Below, piece by piece: positions 49,404 to 59,051 of a stretch of DNA of 64,000 nucleotides. The notes under the pieces are model-generated. The model was not told the DNA's origin and ran no database searches. It saw only the letters and a list, made by a program, of their open reading frames with translations. Origin of the DNA: Colwellia sp. RSH04 (lineage in GTDB: Bacteria; Pseudomonadota; Gammaproteobacteria; Enterobacterales; Alteromonadaceae); the NCBI RefSeq assembly GCF_003545765.1, contig NZ_QXIO01000003.1, forward strand, positions 372,001-436,000. Reading direction: 5' to 3'. The first letter of the stretch is position 1; each line of letters opens with the position of its first letter. The position numbers were made by a program, and so were the translations under genes.

Positions 49404-50639
49404 TTACTTACCCTGCATCGCAGACGCCATATCCCACATTGGTGTAAATATACCTAAGGCAAGTACTAAAACCATCGCCGCTACAACAATAAGTAATAAC
49501 GGCTCTATTCTCGCTGTTAGCGTACTTAGATCGTAATCAACCTCACGTTCATAGTAATCGCCCACTTCTTTTAATAGGTCGTCGACACGTCCTGTTTCTT
49601 CACCTACGGCAATCATTTGCAATACCAGCGGCGTAAATAATGTACTAGCAATTGCTGCTCGCAATAAACTTTCACCACTTTCTATTGCCACACGCATAGC
49701 AATAATTTTCTCTTTCATGAAACTATTATCAACGGCATCGGCAACTAAATTGAGCCCCGATGTCATCGGTACTCCTGCCGTCAAAACTATACCAAAGCTA
49801 TGAGAAAATCGTGCCAATATTGAGCGTTCAATAATACTACCAATAATGGGAATTTTAATTTTTCGTCTATCCCAAACAAATCGACCTTGTTTGGTTTTAA
49901 GTGATTGGCGTAAGGTGACAAAAAGAATCAACACGCCTATTAGCATATATGGCCAAAAATTTATGAAAAAATTTGAACTAGCGATAATAAATTTAGTCGC
50001 TAGTGGTAGATCGGCTCCTAGTTTTGAAAACATGCTGGCAAAGGTGGGTATTACCCAAATATTTAAGATAACTAATGCAGCAGACAAAGCCATTACAACC
50101 ATAGTAGGATACCGTAATGCCGTTTTAATACGTTTTTTTGTCGCTTGTTCACGCTCAAGATATGTTGTTAATTTTGCGAAGGATTGATCGAGTTGCCCTG
50201 TATTTTCACCCACATGAATTAACGAAATAAATAATGAACTAAAAATATTAGTGTGCTGATTGAGTGCTGAAGATAACGTGTAGCCACCTTCTAATTGCTT
50301 ACCTATGTCATGTAATGCCTTTTGCAAACTAATTGAGTTACTTGACTCAGCCATACCGTTTATTGCACGAAGTATAGGCACACCAGAACGCATTAACGCA
50401 TACATTTGACGACAGAAAATAATCATCTCATCTAATGAGACACTGGCAAAACCTAACAGTTCTTTAATATCAGCACTTGCCAGGCTGCCATCATTACTGT
50501 GCTTGGCTTCATTAATATCAATTGGTGTTATATTTTGCCTAAATAATTGTTCAGCCGCGGCAGTAGAGCTAACGGCTTCGAGCGTGCCCTTAACTTGACT
50601 ACCGCTAATATTACGACCTGTATAATTATATGATGCCAT
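49404..50639 (-). CDS. mshG: MshG, inner-membrane platform protein of the MSHA pilus
   Basis: GspF/PilC-family platform protein of 411 residues that couples the ATPase to pilin assembly. Two GspF domains are visible (about 75-200 and 275-400), with FCRQMYALMRSGVPILRAI and FSHSFGIVLTAGVPMTSGL as the paired motifs. Three membrane segments lie near 178-196, 225-243 and 380-400. It follows mshE after 19 bases and works with that ATPase. Confidence 0.96.
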   Translation of the reverse strand: MASYNYTGRNISGSQVKGTLEAVSSTAAAEQLFRQNITPIDINEAKHSNDGSLASADIKELLGFASVSLDEMIIFCRQMYALMRSGVPILRAINGMAESSNSISLQKALHDIGKQLEGGYTLSSALNQHTNIFSSLFISLIHVGENTGQLDQSFAKLTTYLEREQATKKRIKTALRYPTMVVMALSAALVILNIWVIPTFASMFSKLGADLPLATKFIIASSNFFINFWPYMLIGVLILFVTLRQSLKTKQGRFVWDRRKIKIPIIGSIIERSILARFSHSFGIVLTAGVPMTSGLNLVADAVDNSFMKEKIIAMRVAIESGESLLRAAIASTLFTPLVLQMIAVGEETGRVDDLLKEVGDYYEREVDYDLSTLTARIEPLLLIVVAAMVLVLALGIFTPMWDMASAMQGK

Positions 50640-50658
50640 AGTGCAATATTAACCTTTA

Positions 50659-52371
50659 TTAACTTACATCAACTGTTTCAACGAGTCTTAGCACTTCTTC
50701 GACTGAAGTAATACCCTGAACTGCATAATCGAAAGCAGCTTTTGCTAAAGGCGTAAAGGTTGGGTTTGCTTTAGATAACTCTGTAAATGCCTCACTGTCA
50801 TCTCTTTTTAACGCAGCCATCATTCCTTCATTCATTTCTAATAATTCAAAAACACCTATACGACCACGATACCCCGTATACTTACATGTTTGACATCCTG
50901 AGCCTTGCGTGAATTTTGCTTGCTTTGCCTGCTCTCCTGCTAAATTAGTTAGCCAAAGCAGCTCTTGCGCTTCAGGTATATATTCTTGAGCACAATTATC
51001 ACACACTCTGCGTACTAAACGTTGTGCGATAATAGCTCGCAGTGAGCTACCCACTAAAAAGCCTGCTGCGCCCATATCGATTAAACGTAAAGCACTGGTG
51101 ATAGCGTCGTTTGTATGTAACGTTGATAAAACTAAGTGACCTGTTAATGCGCCTCTAAGGCCTATCTCAACCGTTTCTTGATCACGCATCTCACCCACCA
51201 TCATTATGTCGGGATCTTGACGTAATGCGGTACGTAATACACTTGAGAAAGTTAATTCTATTTTAGTATTAACTTGTACCTGATTAACCCGCGGTAACCG
51301 ATACTCGACTGGGTCTTCAACGGTAATTATTTTCTTGCTAGCTTCATTTAACTCACTCAGCGCAGCATATAACGTCGTTGTTTTACCACTACCTGTTGGC
51401 CCAGTAACCAGTACCATACCATGAGGGCGTGTAATCTGATGGCGTACACGTTTAACTAAATCTGCTGGCATACCGGTTTGATCAAACGATAGCAAGCCTG
51501 CAGACTGATCAAGCAAACGCATAACTACCGATTCACCATATTGCACAGGCATGGTGGATATACGGACATCAATACTGTGACCACTAATTTGAATATTAAA
51601 ACGTCCATCTTGAGGTATACGTTTTTCTGAAATATCAAGCCCTGCCATGAGCTTCAAACGAAGTACCATTGCCGCTGCAATTTTATTTTCTTTGAGAATA
51701 TTTTCTTGCAATACGCCATCGATACGTTGTCTGATACGTAACTGGCTTTCATCAGGTTCAATATGAATATCTGATGCACGCATTTGCACTGCATCTTCAA
51801 AAACAGACTGTAATAATTTGCCTACCGTTGCATCACCCGTTTCATCAACAAATGAGGTGGATAAATCAAAATCTGATGTTTCTTGATATTCTTCTTCTAG
51901 CTGACTAGCAAACGATTCAATATCAGCAGTACGACGATATAAACTATCGAAGGCATCATACAGTTGAGATTCCATCACAACCGCAAGTTCTATTCGCTTT
52001 GGCGAAAGCATATTCTCTAATTGATCTAAACCACTTAAATCGGCAGGATCACTCATACCAAGAAGAACTGAATCACCCCTGTCTTCAATAATCAGTGCTC
52101 TTAAACGGCGGGCATGAACTTCAGGTAAAAGGTTAGCTATTGACGTTGGAATTTGTCGCTGGCTGATATCTAAAAAAGGAACATTTAACTGCTGAGCTAA
52201 AAATTGTAGTAATTGTTTTTCTGATAAGTAACCTAGCTCAATTAGCGTGTCACCCAATTTACGACCTGACGTTTTTTGACTGTTTAGTGCTTGCATTAGC
52301 TGATCATTGGTAATGATATGTTCATGTACCAATAAGTCACCTAGTCGCATCTTTAACTTGGGTGCCGCCAT
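50659..52371 (-). CDS. mshE: MshE, pilus extension ATPase with c-di-GMP-binding domain
   Basis: Cytoplasmic GspE/PilB-type ATPase of 570 residues that powers MSHA extension. The N-terminal MshEN domain (about 8-70) shows the doubled motif RLGDLLV..I...QL..AL and KLGDTLIELGYLS..QLLQFLA..L, which binds c-di-GMP in Vibrio cholerae MshE. The catalytic part has Walker A GPTGSGKT (324-331), the Asp box GEMRDQETVEIGLRGALTGH and a zinc tetracysteine (CDNC, CQTC near 445-490). AGGAGA precedes the ATG. It lies between mshN and mshG. Confidence 0.97.
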   Translation of the reverse strand: MAAPKLKMRLGDLLVHEHIITNDQLMQALNSQKTSGRKLGDTLIELGYLSEKQLLQFLAQQLNVPFLDISQRQIPTSIANLLPEVHARRLRALIIEDRGDSVLLGMSDPADLSGLDQLENMLSPKRIELAVVMESQLYDAFDSLYRRTADIESFASQLEEEYQETSDFDLSTSFVDETGDATVGKLLQSVFEDAVQMRASDIHIEPDESQLRIRQRIDGVLQENILKENKIAAAMVLRLKLMAGLDISEKRIPQDGRFNIQISGHSIDVRISTMPVQYGESVVMRLLDQSAGLLSFDQTGMPADLVKRVRHQITRPHGMVLVTGPTGSGKTTTLYAALSELNEASKKIITVEDPVEYRLPRVNQVQVNTKIELTFSSVLRTALRQDPDIMMVGEMRDQETVEIGLRGALTGHLVLSTLHTNDAITSALRLIDMGAAGFLVGSSLRAIIAQRLVRRVCDNCAQEYIPEAQELLWLTNLAGEQAKQAKFTQGSGCQTCKYTGYRGRIGVFELLEMNEGMMAALKRDDSEAFTELSKANPTFTPLAKAAFDYAVQGITSVEEVLRLVETVDVS

Positions 52372-52396
52372 TACTTTCTCCTAAACCTTGTCTCGT

Positions 52397-53605
52397 TTAT
52401 TGCCCTAGGGCGATTAATCGTTGTTGAGCAAATTGAGCCGAAGCATTTGTTAAGTCATTTCTTGCAAGTGCTAATTTATAAGCTTGCCCTGCTAAGTTAA
52501 ACTGACTGTCTTTGTCGTATACAATCGCTTGACCTAAATACCATCGCCCAACGTTCGGTTGCATATTGATCAATCGCTGATAACTTTGTATTGCCATCGT
52601 TAAGTGGCCAGTTTCTTGCGCAACACTAGCTAACAGCACCTGATATTCTTCGTTTTCAATATCAGCGAGGGGCTCTAATACATTATAGGCTAAGCGAAAC
52701 TTTTGTTGCTTAACAAGAATCTGCGCTTTCATTTGTCGTAATTCTTTATTCTTTGGTGCTAGTGCAATTCCCTGAGATAATAAATTACCTGCTTTGTTAT
52801 ATGCTTTTCTGCCATACCATAATGCAGCAAGCTTTTTTCGCGCTTCAAGATGTTTAGGCTCAATGATGAGTATATCTTGAAGTAATTCTTCTGCTTTGGC
52901 TACATTACGTGTCGCAAGAAGTTTTTCAGCTTGCTGTAATTTTTGCTCTATTAATTCTTGTGAGGTTAATTGCCTCCTTGAAACCGTCATGCTTGATGCT
53001 TTCTTTGGCTTTTCAGCATTCAGTATCTCTTCAGGCGTGACCTGTTCGTTTGCGTTCGCTACTTCATTATTGTTTTGAGCTTTTTTTTTAGTACTTTCAA
53101 TAACCTTAGTCGCAGGATTAACAATGACTTCTGACTCACCTGTATTATTGTTATTTGTAGTGGCAACGGTACTTAGTGAGTTTGGCTTACTGACAGTTTC
53201 AAGCTCTATTTCAGCATTATTCGAGGTATGTAACTCAGCCATAGGTTGCTGTTGTCTTTTGGTAAACTTATTTGCTTTGATCGTATCAGCGCTATTTTTT
53301 GGCTCACTCGCTTGTTTATTTACTATCTCATCACCTATCGCTTCTTCGCTATTGCTGACAATAACCTTAGGGTCAGCGACATTCTCAACGCGTGTTAATT
53401 GTTGACCTTTTAGCACATTATTTTCTTGTGTTAATTGCCAAATATATAAGCCAACAGCATTAATCGCGACAAGGATAAAAACAATAACAACAATGAGTTT
53501 CACTGGTGATTTTTTTACTGGAACAGAAACAGGTACAGAGCCTGACTGATTTTGCTCAGGTGCTCTATCTTCCAAATCTTTTAACATTTGATTAATAACA
53601 CTCAT
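52397..53605 (-). CDS. mshN: MshN, TPR-containing MSHA biogenesis protein
   Basis: Bitopic protein of 402 residues: a cytoplasmic N-terminus starting SVINQMLKDLEDR, a transmembrane helix (about 36-58), a long polar low-complexity linker (about 60-215) and C-terminal TPR repeats (about 215-400, EELLQDILIIEPKHLEARKKLAALW and following). Such proteins stabilise the secretin or the envelope-spanning machine. It overlaps mshM by four bases at its start. Confidence 0.92.
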   Translation of the reverse strand: MSVINQMLKDLEDRAPEQNQSGSVPVSVPVKKSPVKLIVVIVFILVAINAVGLYIWQLTQENNVLKGQQLTRVENVADPKVIVSNSEEAIGDEIVNKQASEPKNSADTIKANKFTKRQQQPMAELHTSNNAEIELETVSKPNSLSTVATTNNNNTGESEVIVNPATKVIESTKKKAQNNNEVANANEQVTPEEILNAEKPKKASSMTVSRRQLTSQELIEQKLQQAEKLLATRNVAKAEELLQDILIIEPKHLEARKKLAALWYGRKAYNKAGNLLSQGIALAPKNKELRQMKAQILVKQQKFRLAYNVLEPLADIENEEYQVLLASVAQETGHLTMAIQSYQRLINMQPNVGRWYLGQAIVYDKDSQFNLAGQAYKLALARNDLTNASAQFAQQRLIALGQ

Positions 53606-54504
53606 GAAGATATTCCTGCCTGATAAATTATATATGCCACACTTGCAACAACAATCAGCACAGTTAACGTTAGCTTAAGACTCATTGTATTATTGTCTAC
53701 TCCTTCCGTATCTTTAATTGCTGCCTGCAAGTGCTTTTGAGTCATTTGATACTGTCCTTGACCATAAGCAAGCATTAACATTTTGTGGCATAAAATGTTC
53801 ACTATTCTGGGAATGCCTTGACTCACTTTAGTCATTTTCTTACACACCTCTTTTGGAAAGAGTTCAGCCCCTTTATAGCCTGCGACCTTCATTCTGTGTT
53901 GAATGTAATGCTGAACTTCAGCTGCATTCATCGCTCTTAATTGATAAGAGAAAGTGATTCGTTGCCTAAGCTGTCTAAAGTCATTTTGAGCTAAACGCTG
54001 GTCAAGTTCTGGCTGAGCAAACAAAACAACTTGCAATAATTTACGTGTTTCTGTCTCTAAGTTAGTAAATAGCCTCAGTGCTTCTAGACTTTCTTCTGGC
54101 AGTGCTTGAGCCTCATCTAAAATCAATACAACAGAATGACCTTTTTTATGTAAATCTAGTAATCTATCTTGTATGCGCTGCGTTAATAATTGTACCGACA
54201 TGCGCTGAGCTTGCTTAACGCCAAGCTCCACAGCTACAGCTCGCCTTAACTCATTTGGATTTAAATATGGATTTGGAATATAAGCCGTAACAAAGTGTTC
54301 AGGTATTTCATTTAACAATTTACGACACAGCAACGTTTTACCGGTGCCAACTTCCCCGACAACTTTAATGAAACCTTCACCTGTTTTTAATGCTGTCATT
54401 AAAACGGCTAATGCTTCATGGTGAGGCGATAACCCTAAAAAGAAATTGGTGTTGGGTGTGAGCGTAAACGGCAGTTCTTGCAAACCAAAATGGTACAAAT
54501 ACAT
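53602..54504 (-). CDS. mshM: MshM, AAA ATPase of ExeA type
   Basis: ATPase of 300 residues with Walker A GEVGTGKT (50-57), Walker B VVLILDEAQ and the arginine-rich RQRITFSYQL segment. The family start YLYHFGLQELPFTLTPN is the same as in ExeA/GspA. A C-terminal membrane helix (about 278-297) anchors it. By analogy with ExeA it may help the secretin assemble through the peptidoglycan, but no obvious peptidoglycan-binding domain is present. Confidence 0.92.
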   Translation of the reverse strand: MYLYHFGLQELPFTLTPNTNFFLGLSPHHEALAVLMTALKTGEGFIKVVGEVGTGKTLLCRKLLNEIPEHFVTAYIPNPYLNPNELRRAVAVELGVKQAQRMSVQLLTQRIQDRLLDLHKKGHSVVLILDEAQALPEESLEALRLFTNLETETRKLLQVVLFAQPELDQRLAQNDFRQLRQRITFSYQLRAMNAAEVQHYIQHRMKVAGYKGAELFPKEVCKKMTKVSQGIPRIVNILCHKMLMLAYGQGQYQMTQKHLQAAIKDTEGVDNNTMSLKLTLTVLIVVASVAYIIYQAGISS

Positions 54505-54553
54505 ATGTTACATTTACCCTCAATCAACCATCAAACTACGATAATGAGATTAC

Positions 54554-56272
54554 TTATTGAGCTTGGTTATTATTATTGTCATTAAACTCACTTTCGCCTG
54601 GGAACCACTTATCTAATAGTTGTCGAGCGTCTTGAAGTTGGTTTTGCCAGGTATCAACACCTACCACAATAGGTTTTAGTAGAATCACTAACTCTCTTTT
54701 TTGTGTAGTTTCACTCTTACTTTTGAATAATTCACCAACAAATGGGATATCACCTAATAAAGGTGTTTTCGATTCTTTATCAATAGTGTAGGTTTCGATT
54801 AAACCACCAATAACAACAATTTCGCCTGACTTTGCGCGAATTATAGTATCTGATTCACGAACGCTGCTTTGTGCTAATGGTAAAATCAGTTCTTCACTGC
54901 CTAGTTGAATACTTTTATTTTGTTCATCAGTAAGAGTTACCGATGGATGAACATGAAGTACAACGTCACCACTTTTATCTATTTGTGGTGTGACATCAAG
55001 CGCAATACCAGAGAAGAAAGGTGTTAGGGTTACCTCAGGAGTCGTGGTTGTTGCCGTGCCTGTTGTGGTAGTACTAGAAACCTCTGTGACAAAGTATTCA
55101 TCTTCGCCGACTTTAATGACCGCTTTTTGGTTATTAGTTGCTGTAATTCTCGGGCTTGATAAAACTTGTACGTTACCTTGGGTTTGCAATAAATCTATTA
55201 CACCACTAAAGTCAGGGCCTGAAAAACTCAATGAAGTCGCGCCACCAATAGCCGACGAAATCACATTACCTGAAATGCTACCATTAGTTTGGAAGGTTAA
55301 ATTAGTATCACCAATACTACCAAGCACTTCATCCCAATGAACGCCCTGTTGGTAATCATCATTCAAGGTGACTTCCATGATTTTAGCTTCGATAATCACT
55401 TGTCGGTGTAAATGCGTCTCGGTATCTGAAATAAACTTCTTAACCGCACTAATTTCATCTGGCATACCACGCACAGTAACTAAACCCGCTTGAGGTGAAA
55501 CAATAACTGAACGACCGCCCTCTGTACCAACAAAGGCTGTTAGGGTCTCTTTTAATTCAAGCCAGAAATCAGATTCATTCTCTGTATAAATGTTGATGCC
55601 GCTAGTAGTACTTTGACTGGTAGAGTTATTGTTATTATTGCTACGATTATTATTACTGCTGTTTCCACCGTTGTTATTGTTATTATTGTTTCCACCAGAG
55701 TTAGGATCATTTTCAGAAACACCACCAGAGTTGATACTCGTACTGGAGGTACCAAAACGTTTTAAAAACAGATAATTCAATGCAATAGTTTCACTGCGCA
55801 TACCTGAAGGATAAACCTTGATGATATTATTACTCTGCTGTATCTCGTAACCGTAAATCTCTTCAATAACACCTAACGTTTCAGCTAAAGTCACATCAGT
55901 TAGATTAAGTGATATTTGCCCAGTTACGTCTGGGTGAATAGCGATGCTATAAGCAGAGCCTTCAACAATTGCATTAAAGAAATCTTTTGCTTCGACTGCC
56001 GTAGCCGACACTTCTAATCGTTTCTCTGATAATAAACTTTGCTTAGCCTGAGCCATACTTTGCTGCATTACTTCTTGCTGAACAGCGTTTGGCACTTGTG
56101 TTAAAGGTTTAGGTGCATTAACCGCTTTAGTATCTTCAATGGCTTCAGATAGACCTTCTTTAAAATCTGTTGGTTGCAAAGGCACAGACTGGCAACCAGC
56201 AAGTGCAAGAACCAAGCTAGAAATAATTATGGATATTGGAATATTTTTCATATTAATCTTTGTTTCTATCAT
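54554..56272 (-). CDS. mshL: MshL, MSHA secretin lipoprotein
   Basis: Outer-membrane secretin of 572 residues. It has a lipobox LALAGC (Cys27 from the ATG at 56272), an STN/N0-type domain (about 90-160), an Asn/Gly/Ser-rich linker (about 191-217), an N1-like domain (IVSPQAGLVTVRGMPDEI) and the secretin core ending SGEIVVIGGLIE and GDIPFVGELF. A second in-frame ATG at 56251 gives a cleaner lipoprotein signal and may be the real start. It forms the pore for the pilus. Confidence 0.95.
   Translation of the reverse strand: MIETKINMKNIPISIIISSLVLALAGCQSVPLQPTDFKEGLSEAIEDTKAVNAPKPLTQVPNAVQQEVMQQSMAQAKQSLLSEKRLEVSATAVEAKDFFNAIVEGSAYSIAIHPDVTGQISLNLTDVTLAETLGVIEEIYGYEIQQSNNIIKVYPSGMRSETIALNYLFLKRFGTSSTSINSGGVSENDPNSGGNNNNNNNGGNSSNNNRSNNNNNSTSQSTTSGINIYTENESDFWLELKETLTAFVGTEGGRSVIVSPQAGLVTVRGMPDEISAVKKFISDTETHLHRQVIIEAKIMEVTLNDDYQQGVHWDEVLGSIGDTNLTFQTNGSISGNVISSAIGGATSLSFSGPDFSGVIDLLQTQGNVQVLSSPRITATNNQKAVIKVGEDEYFVTEVSSTTTTGTATTTTPEVTLTPFFSGIALDVTPQIDKSGDVVLHVHPSVTLTDEQNKSIQLGSEELILPLAQSSVRESDTIIRAKSGEIVVIGGLIETYTIDKESKTPLLGDIPFVGELFKSKSETTQKRELVILLKPIVVGVDTWQNQLQDARQLLDKWFPGESEFNDNNNNQAQ
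55622..55702 (-). repeat. Asn-codon repeat tract inside mshL
   Basis: The stretch encodes 27 residues, mostly Asn with Gly and Ser, in runs of AAC and AAT codons (residues about 191-217). Such runs can slip in replication. It lies in the linker before the secretin core. Confidence 0.75.
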
Positions 56273-56288
56273 TGATATTTGCCAAACC

Positions 56289-56609
56289 TTACTTGATGTT
56301 TTTTAACACTGATGCTTTATGTACATACAACTTAAGGCGCTCGGTTTCACTGCGTAAGACTACACTGTCATCATTTACAGCAACTAGATGGTACTGCCCA
56401 ATAGATTGATTTACCTGCAACACCTTCCCGTTAATAACAGCGGTATGAATCCCTTCACCATGAACTATTGATTCAAGTACAAGTTTATCCTCTTCTTTTA
56501 CGTATGACTGTGAAAGACCTTTTCCAAAAGGCCTTGTTGGATCCACGTCCACTGCCAACACCTTGAAGGTAAATACCAGCGAAATGATAATGAATATCTT
56601 AAACACCAA
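56289..56609 (-). CDS. mshK: MshK, MSHA biogenesis protein (pilotin or PilP-like)
   Basis: Exported protein of 106 residues with a signal peptide (1-19, ending KVLA) and a small beta domain beginning DPTRPFGKG, a start typical of GspC/PilP-like and MshK proteins. The motif GEGIHTAVINGKVLQVNQSIGQYHLVAVNDDSVVL is a small HR-type fold that contacts secretins or platform proteins. It overlaps mshJ by 11 bases. Confidence 0.88.
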   Translation of the reverse strand: MVFKIFIIISLVFTFKVLAVDVDPTRPFGKGLSQSYVKEEDKLVLESIVHGEGIHTAVINGKVLQVNQSIGQYHLVAVNDDSVVLRSETERLKLYVHKASVLKNIK

Positions 56610-57303
56610 TAAAGTCCTCCTTGGTACCTAGGCTATATATCTCAATTTCAACTTCATTGGTTGGATATTCTTTCATGGTAAAATCAAATTCCTGCCAGAA
56701 AAATGTCCAAGACAACTGCTCTAACTTTTGTAAATAAGACAGTAATTCAAAATAACTGCCAGCAAGTTTTATACGAATACCATGGCGATAAAGGTTTAAC
56801 CCTGATTCTTCAAGCATAACAGAATCTAAGGTTTTAGCTTGTGAAGCATTATCAGTCTCTTGGATAGATTGTGGCGAAATTAGTGGTACTGCACCAATGA
56901 GCTCAAATGATAACAACGAAACATTAGGCTCAAGCTTTAACAACTTTAATAACGCATGACGCATTTGTATCGGATTTATTAACTCAGAAGTAAGCGCTAG
57001 TAGTTTCTGGTCTACTTTTGCCATCTTTTGTTCAAGGCGCATAATTCTGTCTTTAATAACCTTGTTTGGATCGAGTTTAAGCGCTTCTTGATATTCTTTT
57101 ATTGCCACAGTTTGTGTTTTATTTTCATGTTTAAGCTGAGAGATTTGCTGGCTGAACTTGTTATTCTCTTGAGCTTTTACCTCAATGAATAAAAAATATA
57201 TCGTAAAGTAAACAGCAACAACGCCTGTTAATAAAATCAGGTACTGCTCTCTAGCTGATAGCTGCAAATACTTTTCTGTTAATAATTGCCACTGCTGCTT
57301 CAT
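56599..57303 (-). CDS. mshJ: MshJ, PilO-like inner-membrane protein
   Basis: Bitopic protein of 234 residues: one transmembrane helix (about 22-39), a coiled coil (about 45-105, FSQQISQLKHENKTQ) and a periplasmic ferredoxin-like domain, the PilO/GspM plan. It probably forms the alignment complex with MshI2 and MshK. The gene overlaps mshI2 by four bases and mshK by 11. Confidence 0.88.
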   Translation of the reverse strand: MKQQWQLLTEKYLQLSAREQYLILLTGVVAVYFTIYFLFIEVKAQENNKFSQQISQLKHENKTQTVAIKEYQEALKLDPNKVIKDRIMRLEQKMAKVDQKLLALTSELINPIQMRHALLKLLKLEPNVSLLSFELIGAVPLISPQSIQETDNASQAKTLDSVMLEESGLNLYRHGIRIKLAGSYFELLSYLQKLEQLSWTFFWQEFDFTMKEYPTNEVEIEIYSLGTKEDFIGV

Positions 57304-57905
57304 TCTGCATCTCCTGATGCTCGTTTTGAGCTGACAGTAAATTCAGTAATATTGTTATCATTGCGAGATAGTTCAAACTGCACAAACGATTTACCTGACA
57401 ACAAGGTAGAGTTCTCGAAACCTGCTAACCAAGCAGGTACCGCTTCAGGTTTTTTAGCAACACCTGAAAAAGTCATATCATCTAAACTTATATTGATCGT
57501 TTGTAGTCTTATATCAGGGTGATGCATTTGAGATAACTCTTCCATCGCTTTGGCAAAACCAACAACGAATGTACGTTTAGTATCGGTTAGTTTTGCATGT
57601 AGGCTTTGTTTGTGTCGCATCAATAAATTTAATGTTGCGAGCTTCTCTTGCAGTTGTCTGTCTGGTGCTCTATCAGCTATCTTTTTTTCTAATAAGCTTA
57701 CTTGTTGACTTTGTTTGTTATTTTTCTTTTGCAAAACACTATAGGTAGATTTTAGCTGTTGATTTGAAGTTTGTGTAATTACAGCCCATACGATCATAAC
57801 TAACAATAACGTAATCCACAGCAATACAACACGGGGCAAGGTTATAAACATTTTTTCAGGCAGCAACTCTGCCTGCAATAAATTAATAGTATGCTTAGCC
57901 TGCAT
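57300..57905 (-). CDS. mshI2: MshI2, PilN-like inner-membrane protein
   Basis: Bitopic protein of 201 residues with the cytoplasmic start NLLQAELLPEK, which resembles the PilN INLLPWR peptide that binds PilM, then a membrane helix (about 25-46), a coiled coil and a periplasmic domain. It fits the PilN half of the alignment complex, with the PilM-like protein encoded immediately upstream (11-base overlap). Confidence 0.87.
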   Translation of the reverse strand: MQAKHTINLLQAELLPEKMFITLPRVVLLWITLLLVMIVWAVITQTSNQQLKSTYSVLQKKNNKQSQQVSLLEKKIADRAPDRQLQEKLATLNLLMRHKQSLHAKLTDTKRTFVVGFAKAMEELSQMHHPDIRLQTINISLDDMTFSGVAKKPEAVPAWLAGFENSTLLSGKSFVQFELSRNDNNITEFTVSSKRASGDAE

Positions 57906-58857
57906 GTTGCACCTCAGAAGAAGCTTTTATTTCACCTGATGCTAATTCGCTTGCGTCTAATAAACTGGCTCCCAGTGCGACAGCAAACTCTCTTTGTTCA
58001 TGATACGGACTAGGCAATGGTAACAAGGTAACAGGAACATTGGTGTTTTCTGACAATTTACGTGCAAAAAAACCTTCGAGTTCAATAGGTAATAATACTT
58101 GAATTTCTTTAATTGGCGCTTGTTTTAATTGTCTTTCAAAATAATCCGTAGAGCGCTGTATTTCTAGACTTAAACTATCAATAACACCTAAACTTAACTC
58201 TTCTTCAGTTTTACTCGCTAATTGAGCAAAACCACGTAAACGACGGTGAAAATAAAGCTGCCCTTGCTTCACAATGATAATTACAATTTCTTGGTCGGGC
58301 TGTTGGCATACAATTAATGTCGCTTCATTTTTTACTGGTACTAAGTTAGCAAAAGCAAACTCTTGAGTAATTATTCGTGTTACTTCAAGTTCTTGTTCAT
58401 TAATTGTATGAACTAATTTTTTTAACTCAGTTAAAGGTGCACAAACAACATTAATTTTCTCTTTGCCTGACATCATCATCGGTGCATCATAGTAATCCAA
58501 CACCATATTGTCAGGAGCAATGGTGACAAGATCTTTAACCTGCCACTTTAAAGCACCTTTAATTTCTTCTTCAGCAAGACTTGGTTTATCTACTTGAACA
58601 ACTTGCGCTTGTTGTTCATTCAATACTAAGTAGACTTGTCCTGAAAAATTATATTGATCTTGCAAACCTTCAATAGCGCTACAAATATCATCATCATTAA
58701 TAGCTTGCTCTTTGAAGTACACGTTTCCAGAATTGCTATCGTCATCTTTAGGAGGTATTGAACAAACGGAAATCACGTTTTGTCGCAATGCGATACCCAC
58801 ACGTTGAGTAGCATGTTTTTTGGAAAGTAAATTCTTTATCCGCGTAAGTATTGACAT
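57895..58857 (-). CDS. mshI: MshI, PilM-like cytoplasmic protein
   Basis: Cytoplasmic actin-fold protein of 320 residues of the PilM/GspL-like type, starting SILTRIKNLLSKKHATQRVGIAL. The fold features are ISVCS near the start, KGALKWQVKDLVTI and LGVIDSLSLEIQRSTDYFERQL. It is expected to link the MshE/MshG motor to the inner-membrane alignment complex. It is the first gene of the MSHA operon, and a promoter lies 58-85 bases before its ATG. No clear Shine-Dalgarno sequence is seen. Confidence 0.9.
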   Translation of the reverse strand: MSILTRIKNLLSKKHATQRVGIALRQNVISVCSIPPKDDDSNSGNVYFKEQAINDDDICSAIEGLQDQYNFSGQVYLVLNEQQAQVVQVDKPSLAEEEIKGALKWQVKDLVTIAPDNMVLDYYDAPMMMSGKEKINVVCAPLTELKKLVHTINEQELEVTRIITQEFAFANLVPVKNEATLIVCQQPDQEIVIIIVKQGQLYFHRRLRGFAQLASKTEEELSLGVIDSLSLEIQRSTDYFERQLKQAPIKEIQVLLPIELEGFFARKLSENTNVPVTLLPLPSPYHEQREFAVALGASLLDASELASGEIKASSEVQHAG

Positions 58858-58914
58858 GTATTAGTATTATTTTATTTATCTAAAAGAGGTATCTAAAAGA
58901 AACACTTAACTAAC

Positions 58915-58942
58915 ATTATCCTTTAATGCATCTTAGGTGCAA
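58915..58942 (-). promoter_or_regulatory. Sigma-70-like promoter of the MSHA operon
   Basis: TTGCAC (58937-58942) and GATAAT (58915-58920) on the minus strand, with a 16-base spacer. The predicted start is near 58908, giving a leader of about 50 bases before the mshI ATG at 58857. Confidence 0.6.
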
Positions 58943-59020
58943 GCTTTTTCCTTTAATTAAGCTATTAGTTATTCCATTTCTATTTTTAGGTTAAAGTTGC
59001 CTATCATTTATATTTATAGC

Positions 59021-59051
59021 TAGTCATAATACTGCTAAGCATTTATGACTA
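59021..59051. repeat. Inverted repeat upstream of the MSHA promoter
   Basis: TAGTCATAA (59021-59029) and TTATGACTA (59043-59051) are perfect 9-base arms. The loop holds a second small palindrome, TGCTAAGCA. It lies about 80 bases upstream of the -35 element, where an activator site would be possible. Confidence 0.5.
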
